Positions 31,132 to 35,514 of a DNA stretch of 35,514 bases are shown one piece after another. Below the pieces are notes generated by a model, which had not been told where the DNA came from, searched no databases, and worked only from the letters and a program-made list of their open reading frames with translations. The number at the start of each line of letters is the position of its first letter. The stretch's first letter is position 1. The position numbers and the translations under genes were made by a program. The DNA is from Coxiellaceae bacterium (GTDB taxonomy: Bacteria > Pseudomonadota > Gammaproteobacteria > Coxiellales > Coxiellaceae), in assembly GCA_029212885.1 (NCBI GenBank), contig JARGPC010000015.1, positions 10,553-46,066 on the forward strand, given 5' to 3'.

Positions 31132-33870
31132 CTAAGCTGCCGCTGACACCACGTGACCGGCCGGCAACTGTGGGTTCTCTGTGCTGTAACCATCCATTGA
31201 ACCGAACAAAGCCACTTTTGACCGCCAAGGGTTTGGCTTTTCCTGTTCTTCTACTATTGCATCCTGCTGTTTCACCTCATTAACAGTATCGACAACAGGC
31301 GGCTGATACGCACCAGAAGATGGAACGCCACCAAACAAACCCAGATCTTGACGTCTTTTCAATTCTGTTTGTTTTATTTGGTCTTGTAGCATACCGGCTT
31401 GCTGACCTGCCACCTGGGCCTTTTTTTGCGCCACGGAAATAAATGGTTCTACCACCGACTCATCACTAGATGACATCTCAGTGGATGACACAGGGCTAGG
31501 TGTACCACGACCATCAACCATTGAGCCAAGCGACCCCGATATTTTTTGCTCAGTCATGTCGGAATCTAATGTCGCAAGCTGTAATTGGCGATCTGCTAAT
31601 GCTTTCGCTTCAGCCTGTTTACCTTCTGCTACCGTTTGCCTATTCACCGGCTCAGCACACTCTCCTCGGCAAGCATCATAATTTGGCGAACCAGAATACG
31701 CAAACTGACCTGGGTAGTATGCGTAAGCCATTTGATGTTGGAAATACTTTGAACCAATTCCTGTATCTGTTGACATACCACCGGCTTGCGCCTGAGCATT
31801 AGCTACTGTGGACGCCACTAAAACCCCCATAGTCACCTTGGCTTTAACTTGCGCATAACACGCTATTGGGCTGACTTCAGCCTTAACGGCTTTCGACTCA
31901 TCGGCACTAGCAGTGCTTTTTTCTTTCTTAGAAAAGAATGCCTTTATTGATTTTGCAAAGCCTCTCACTTTACGGCCAACATAACTAGCGGCGGAGCCAA
32001 TTAATTTTCTAGTCAGTTCCATGCTACGGCCAGCAAACAAACTATTCACCGGCGCGGCTAATGCACTCACCACATAACCGACCTTACTTGCCGTATGTCC
32101 GGGCGATCTAAAGAAACTTGTCATCAACGATAACGTTTTACCGTGGAACTTACCAAAGCTACATAATGTCACTAACGATGTTAAGCCAACAACGAATAAT
32201 GCTTTACAGCCTTCCCACAACACTCTACCCACAGCATGGCCATACTTGCCTTCTTTCCAGTGTTGAGCAATTTCACTGCCTGTTTTTCTATAGTAGCGAC
32301 CCAGCTGCTGCGCACGATCATTCTTAATAAAGTCTGCCACTGATACATAAAATAAGGTGGTAATAGCGACGGCGGTAACCGTTGCTACAAAACCGGCTAA
32401 CACCATTAAACCTAAGGGTGGCGCAGCTAATGATGCCGCCGCCGTTAAGCCAAAGAATAAACCACCCAGACCAGATAATGCTGAACCAAACGACAATACG
32501 CCGTAACATAATCCAGCCGCTACCACAAAAATACTCGCTGCCGAGATAGCTATTTTCTTACCTTTCGAAACGGTTTCACCGTATTGATTTTTAAAGAAGC
32601 GACCTAAAAATACTTCTTTCAGTGTTCCACTAGCCGCACCTTTTAATAGGTAAAAATTCACTAAGAAGGCAGGTATGCCAATGGCTAATGCACCAACCAA
32701 CAGCGGCAAGCCTGCGAAAACCACAGCCACCAATGCTTCACCAATACCCACGGTAATAGCGATACCTAAAGCGACACGCTGAAACCACTTTTTCCAACCA
32801 CGCTCTTTGGCTTTCTGTTTCGTTGCGTCTGGCGAGTAACCTGTACTGTCACGGAATTCGTACACTTTACGTAAGGATTTCTCACCGTCTTTATACAGTG
32901 CTTGCTTACGCACCACCTCAATCCGACAGGCTAACACTTGCTCACGCGCATAACGATTTAAACTTTGCTTTATGGCTTTACCGGAAGCCGCATCCATATA
33001 TTGTTGGTTTTGAACCGCTAACTCCCAATACATCTGAACCAATAATGTTTTTTTGGCCTGTTCTAAATCTTTATGCCCTATTTTGGCTAAATTATTATGA
33101 ATAACACCTGAGCTTAACTTCGGATTCGCATTGTATGCAGCCAGAGCCTGATCAGACCATTCCCGATCTTTCTTATCTTCAAGGTCTTTTGCAGCTTTTT
33201 TATATCTCTGCAGCAAATCCGGCAGTTGTTTATGCAAACCAACCAGATGCATTTGATATAACGCTTCAAATAAATGTTTATTCAGATTATCGTTAAAGTG
33301 TTTCAGCACGCCTTGGCCAAACATCACCACCTTAAATGGGTTCTGCGCAACATAATCAAACGTTTTATCAATGTGATGTGTATCATCGTGCAAATCTATC
33401 TCATGCTTACGCGAATATCGTCTGATTGATTGCTTAAGTTTGACGCGAGGCTTTGTATCAATCGCAAATGATCGATCATCAATAAATTTTTCTAAGGCTT
33501 GAACTAAAGCAAGCTGGGTGCCTTTGATTAAAGTAGGCATATGCCTTTCTTTCTGATCCTCGTATACATCAAAAGCACTACTAAGGGGGGCGGGATTTGT
33601 ATTATGTACTAAGCTTCTGTTCCGCCGCCATAGCCTTTCTGACGAGTTCTTAAGTTGTGCTGCTTCTTTTTGATAGCCAGCTAAAATAGCCGCTATTTGT
33701 CTGCCATAACCTAATGACTGCAACTGAGATAATATATTGAATAAATCTGAATCCAGGTGATTATTGAACCGTTTTAGCAAGCCGTGGCCTAATACTTTAG
33801 CCTTATTTGGGTTATTTTGAACGTATTCAAACGTCCTTTCTATGTGCTGTAGCTTGCTCTTATAACGCAT
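31132..33870 (-). CDS. 912-aa multi-pass membrane protein with duplicated N-terminal domain, unknown
   Basis: I do not recognise this protein. Residues about 9-155 and 166-311 are repeats of one helical domain: HIERTFEYVQNNP aligns with HIDKTFDYVAQNP, LLKRFNNHL with VLKHFNDNL, and LKQSIRRYSRK with IKQSLNRYARE. Residues about 365-515 are strongly hydrophobic, giving four or five membrane helices rich in Gly and Ala, and another lies near 555-580. The C-terminal 250 residues are polar with charged and glutamine-rich helices (SVAQKKAQVAGQQAGMLQDQ). There is no signal peptide. Such layout is common among large effectors or membrane-acting proteins of Legionellales, but that is only resemblance. 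A tandem TTAAT motif lies 140 bp upstream (34010-34025). Confidence 0.8.
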   Translation of the reverse strand: MRYKSKLQHIERTFEYVQNNPNKAKVLGHGLLKRFNNHLDSDLFNILSQLQSLGYGRQIAAILAGYQKEAAQLKNSSERLWRRNRSLVHNTNPAPLSSAFDVYEDQKERHMPTLIKGTQLALVQALEKFIDDRSFAIDTKPRVKLKQSIRRYSRKHEIDLHDDTHHIDKTFDYVAQNPFKVVMFGQGVLKHFNDNLNKHLFEALYQMHLVGLHKQLPDLLQRYKKAAKDLEDKKDREWSDQALAAYNANPKLSSGVIHNNLAKIGHKDLEQAKKTLLVQMYWELAVQNQQYMDAASGKAIKQSLNRYAREQVLACRIEVVRKQALYKDGEKSLRKVYEFRDSTGYSPDATKQKAKERGWKKWFQRVALGIAITVGIGEALVAVVFAGLPLLVGALAIGIPAFLVNFYLLKGAASGTLKEVFLGRFFKNQYGETVSKGKKIAISAASIFVVAAGLCYGVLSFGSALSGLGGLFFGLTAAASLAAPPLGLMVLAGFVATVTAVAITTLFYVSVADFIKNDRAQQLGRYYRKTGSEIAQHWKEGKYGHAVGRVLWEGCKALFVVGLTSLVTLCSFGKFHGKTLSLMTSFFRSPGHTASKVGYVVSALAAPVNSLFAGRSMELTRKLIGSAASYVGRKVRGFAKSIKAFFSKKEKSTASADESKAVKAEVSPIACYAQVKAKVTMGVLVASTVANAQAQAGGMSTDTGIGSKYFQHQMAYAYYPGQFAYSGSPNYDACRGECAEPVNRQTVAEGKQAEAKALADRQLQLATLDSDMTEQKISGSLGSMVDGRGTPSPVSSTEMSSSDESVVEPFISVAQKKAQVAGQQAGMLQDQIKQTELKRRQDLGLFGGVPSSGAYQPPVVDTVNEVKQQDAIVEEQEKPNPWRSKVALFGSMDGYSTENPQLPAGHVVSAAA

Positions 33871-34009
33871 TTGCCTACCCTTTTAAAACGACCACTTACT
33901 CTATATTTCACCTATTAAAATGAGTTAAAAAATGTAAGTACATATCCAGTATGTAAGTGGTTTATTAAGGAAGTCTGAAATAAATACAATAAAGTAAGAT
34001 ATCGCGCAA

Positions 34010-34025
34010 TTAATACTGACTTAAT
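34010..34025. promoter_or_regulatory. Possible fifth PmrA-like box, orientation unclear
   Basis: TTAAT (34010-34014) and TTAAT (34021-34025) repeat with an 11-bp period on the plus strand. No plus-strand gene follows. Read on the minus strand it is TTAAG-N6-TTAAT facing the 912-aa gene, but a -10-like TATCTT lies only 7 nt away rather than 10. Confidence 0.3.
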
Positions 34026-34082
34026 GTTCGGGTTGTTTACATGCGATTAAAAAACAGTTAGATAGTACCTATATAGCAGCAA

Positions 34083-34547
34083 TTAACGGTAAGCATTGAA
34101 AGCAGAAAGACCTGGTGACGGTGTTTCGCCTCGCAGTCGAACAGGTGCATTATCAGTTAGGTTTACCATCACTTCACCATCCGAATCATACTCTACAGGC
34201 GACGGAATCCCCCATAAACGACAAAAGCCTGTAGCAATAGGTCGCATAAAATGAGTCGCGATAGAACTTGCAGTATCACGTTGCTCAAGCGCTTCATCAC
34301 GCTCATCCTCAACTGCCGTAAGCTGATCCTGCAGATCAACAGTATCGTTCCAAAGCGCCCTATTTTCGCACTCTAGCCGGTAAATTCGAAGACGTTGAAA
34401 ATGTATCAGCGCCTGTTGTGAGGCTGAAGATGCATAGCACTCCTTAATGAGAGCAACAATAGCAAACCCAACAAATGCAGTGGCACTAAAAGCCAATACA
34501 CGGTTTAATAAAACAGGTGATGCCCACTCAGGTAGTTCATATTGCAT
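34083..34547 (-). CDS. Small one-pass membrane protein with coiled coil, 154 aa, unknown
   Basis: The start at 34547 (MQYELPEW) follows TAGGAG by 7 nt and is preferred over the longer frame. The protein has one membrane helix (about 13-34, VLLNRVLAFSATAFVGFAIV), then a long charged helix (about 45-92, rich in Arg, Glu, Gln and Leu: RLRIYRLECENR, LTAVEDERDEALEQR) that should form a coiled coil. The C-terminus is short and polar, with an acidic patch (VEYDSDGEV). I know no family. It is the last of three small membrane-protein genes on this strand, 95 bp after the CaaX protein gene, upstream of the 912-aa protein gene. It may form a complex with these neighbours, which is inference. Confidence 0.65.
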   Translation of the reverse strand: MQYELPEWASPVLLNRVLAFSATAFVGFAIVALIKECYASSASQQALIHFQRLRIYRLECENRALWNDTVDLQDQLTAVEDERDEALEQRDTASSIATHFMRPIATGFCRLWGIPSPVEYDSDGEVMVNLTDNAPVRLRGETPSPGLSAFNAYR

Positions 34548-34642
34548 AGCGCTACTCCTACAATTCACTTAAGCGAAAGTATATTCAAAGATGGTAGTGC
34601 TAAACAACACCTATTTAATCCAGATGCACTCACAGGCGACAA

Positions 34643-34930
34643 TCATTGAATACAGCAAACCGAGCCCATACCACCCAGCTCAGGATGTTCAAGTTCGCGC
34701 TGTATCGCTATCGCGTTTTGATTATTATTCTCTCTGAACAGCCTATTTTCATTGGTGCCTCCTGACCGCCGCTGAGAAACAAGTGCACTAAGCGTATACT
34801 CAACGCCAAGCGCGATTGCGCCCCCCATCAACAACAAGCCGAACATCGCTGCATATTTTGATTCGCCAACGGTAATAATCAAATCGATAACCTTAAATAC
34901 GAGATGATCTGGAATGCTTGGTGCACTCAT
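34643..34930 (-). CDS. Small one-pass membrane protein ending in a CaaX box (CCIQ), 95 aa
   Basis: The start at 34930 (MSAPSIPD) lies in an ATGA overlap with the preceding gene, so translation is coupled. A hydrophobic stretch at about 27-50 (YAAMFGLLLMGGAIALGVEY) forms one membrane helix, preceded by a weaker amphipathic segment. A basic stretch (SQRRSGG) and an Asn/Glu-rich helix (NENRLFRENNNQN) follow. The last four residues are Cys92-Cys-Ile-Gln, which fits the eukaryotic CaaX prenylation box; Gln at the end favours farnesylation. Bacteria have no prenyltransferase of this kind, but Legionella effectors such as AnkB are prenylated inside the host. A chance match is possible. I know no family. 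Confidence 0.65.
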   Translation of the reverse strand: MSAPSIPDHLVFKVIDLIITVGESKYAAMFGLLLMGGAIALGVEYTLSALVSQRRSGGTNENRLFRENNNQNAIAIQRELEHPELGGMGSVCCIQ

Positions 34931-35226
34931 GACAACCCCAGCCAACTAGTAAGGCTAGTGTTCGGTTGTTCATTGGCATTGGCATTTACTGCGGTTGGTT
35001 GGTTGTTAAGTAGTCGAAGCCCATGAGATCGCTGAAGATCACGCTCCTGCAAAAGTTCACGCTGGTGCATGCGACTGCAATCTTTGTAAAGAGCTTGAAT
35101 GCCACTGATTAATATCGGCGCGGCTAAAGCAAACATACCTGCATCTACGGCGATACTAAGCATATCCGGTAACGTACAAACATCAAAAAAATTATTCGAC
35201 AAACCTATACAGGCCTTTAATGACAT
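34927..35226 (-). CDS. Small one-pass membrane protein, 99 aa, unknown
   Basis: Residues about 23-45 (LSIAVDAGMFALAAPILISG) form one membrane helix. A charged helix follows (RMHQRELLQERDLQRSHGLR), then a polar Asn-rich tail ending SWLGLS. The N-terminal part has two cysteines (ACIG, DVCT). GGGAGAATAGG precedes the ATG. It is the first gene of a coupled pair with the CaaX-box gene (4-bp ATGA overlap). No homologous family is known to me. Its arrangement (short N-terminus, one helix, basic charged helix, polar tail) matches its two neighbours and the protein at 26626, suggesting a set of related or convergent small membrane proteins. Confidence 0.65.
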   Translation of the reverse strand: MSLKACIGLSNNFFDVCTLPDMLSIAVDAGMFALAAPILISGIQALYKDCSRMHQRELLQERDLQRSHGLRLLNNQPTAVNANANEQPNTSLTSWLGLS

Positions 35227-35282
35227 CCTATTCTCCCACTAAAAATAAAGGCTGAAGTATATACCTGGATCCCTGCCGTGTC

Positions 35283-35387
35283 ATTCCCGCGAAACTATGT
35301 CATTCCAGCGAAAGCGGGAATCCATACAGCGCGAAGCGCTGTCTTGATCGCTTCGCGATCAATGGATCCCGGCTCGGCGGCCGGGAT
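35283..35387. repeat. Compound palindromic intergenic repeat (REP/MITE-like)
   Basis: Four perfect inverted repeats sit end to end: ATTCCCGC/GCGGGAAT (35283-35290, 35314-35321), ACAGCGC/GCGCTGT (35326-35332, 35336-35342), TTGATCGC/GCGATCAA (35344-35351, 35355-35362) and ATCCCGGC/GCCGGGAT (35366-35373, 35380-35387). A short CCGGGATGACAA echo follows. It is GC-rich compared with its surroundings and resembles the dispersed palindromic elements (TCATTCCCGCGAAAGCGGGAATCC type) found in many proteobacteria. A frame read across it on the minus strand is not a gene. Confidence 0.8.
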
Positions 35388-35423
35388 GACAAGCTCAGGG
35401 CCGGGATGACAAATTTTTCACAT

Positions 35424-35458
35424 AAAAAAAGGCCCACTGCACGTATGCAATGGGCCTT
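35424..35458 (-). terminator. Intrinsic terminator of the rRNA operon
   Basis: On the minus strand a 13-bp stem (AAGGCCCATTGCA with TGCAGTGGGCCTT, one G-U pair) with loop TACG is followed by seven T. It lies 10 bp after the 5S rRNA end. Confidence 0.93.
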
Positions 35459-35468
35459 CAAAAAAAAA

Positions 35469-35514
35469 CCTGGCGATGACCTACTTTCACATGACAAACG
35501 TCACACTATCATCG
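35469..35514 (-). rRNA. rrf: 5S rRNA, 3' end (cut by window edge)
   Basis: On the minus strand the window begins with CGATGATAGTGTG and runs to CATGTGAAAGTAGGTCATCG, then CCAGG. These are the conserved loop E/helix IV region and the 3' terminal stem of bacterial 5S rRNA. Only about 46 nt of roughly 115-120 are inside the window. The rest of the rRNA operon should lie to the right. Confidence 0.9.

Noticed and set aside
35300-35497. 65-residue minus-strand frame near the 5S gene
   Set aside because: It is read through the palindromic repeat, the terminator and part of the 5S rRNA.

Overview
The window looks like chromosome from a gammaproteobacterium of the Legionella/Coxiella kind (order Legionellales or a close relative), probably host-associated. 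Three observations support this. Several promoters carry a tandem TTAAT direct repeat with an 11-bp period, which matches the PmrA box that controls Dot/Icm effectors in Legionella and Coxiella. One gene joins a Fic domain to ankyrin repeats, as in Legionella AnkX. One small membrane protein ends in a eukaryote-style CaaX box (CCIQ). Housekeeping proteins (PEP carboxylase, malic enzyme, GspA-like ATPase) are ordinary gammaproteobacterial types. The species cannot be named from this sequence alone.

Layout. 1-507: gene-free region with a 55-bp direct repeat, a 27-bp inverted repeat, a PmrA-like box and a hairpin. 508-1506: esterase. 1518-3051 (-): cytoplasmic histidine kinase and single-domain response regulator. 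3150-4426 (-): GspB-like and GspA/ExeA-like pair. 4627-4871: two 76-bp tandem repeats running into tRNA-Thr(UGU). 4981-7840: small secreted protein, CPA1 Na+/H+ antiporter (-) and MFS exporter. 7963-8586: secreted protein with a PmrA-like box. 8631-10844: GtrB/GtrA/ChbG-like envelope-glycan operon. 10966-11436 (-): low-molecular-weight tyrosine phosphatase. 11484-14796 (-): AaeAB-like efflux pair. 14907-16064: geranylgeranyl-reductase-family flavoprotein. 16094-16345 (-): 83-aa orphan with a PmrA-like box. 16536-19280: ppc. 19290-19883 (-): CHRD protein.

19981-26515 is a divergent metabolic block that reads as lysine degradation. It holds a lysine 6-dehydrogenase/saccharopine dehydrogenase family enzyme, an ALDH7-type aminoadipate semialdehyde dehydrogenase, a DUF1338 protein (2-oxoadipate to D-2-hydroxyglutarate) and a YdiJ-type D-2-hydroxyglutarate dehydrogenase. 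Together these could bring lysine carbon into the TCA cycle at 2-oxoglutarate; only an aminotransferase is missing here. PEP carboxylase and malic enzyme nearby adjust C3/C4 pools.

26626-35226 is accessory: a small one-pass membrane protein, the Fic-ankyrin protein, malic enzyme (-), a 912-aa multi-pass protein with a duplicated N-terminal domain (-), and three small one-pass membrane proteins (-), one with the CaaX box. The window closes with a palindromic intergenic repeat, a strong terminator and the 3' end of a 5S rRNA gene (-), so an rRNA operon lies just to the right.

Regulation. Four PmrA-like boxes sit exactly 10 nt upstream of a -10-like hexamer, in front of the esterase, the 207-aa secreted protein, the 83-aa orphan and the Fic-ankyrin gene. 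Separately, several housekeeping genes have a -10 hexamer only 6-8 nt before the ATG and no Shine-Dalgarno, which suggests leaderless transcripts.
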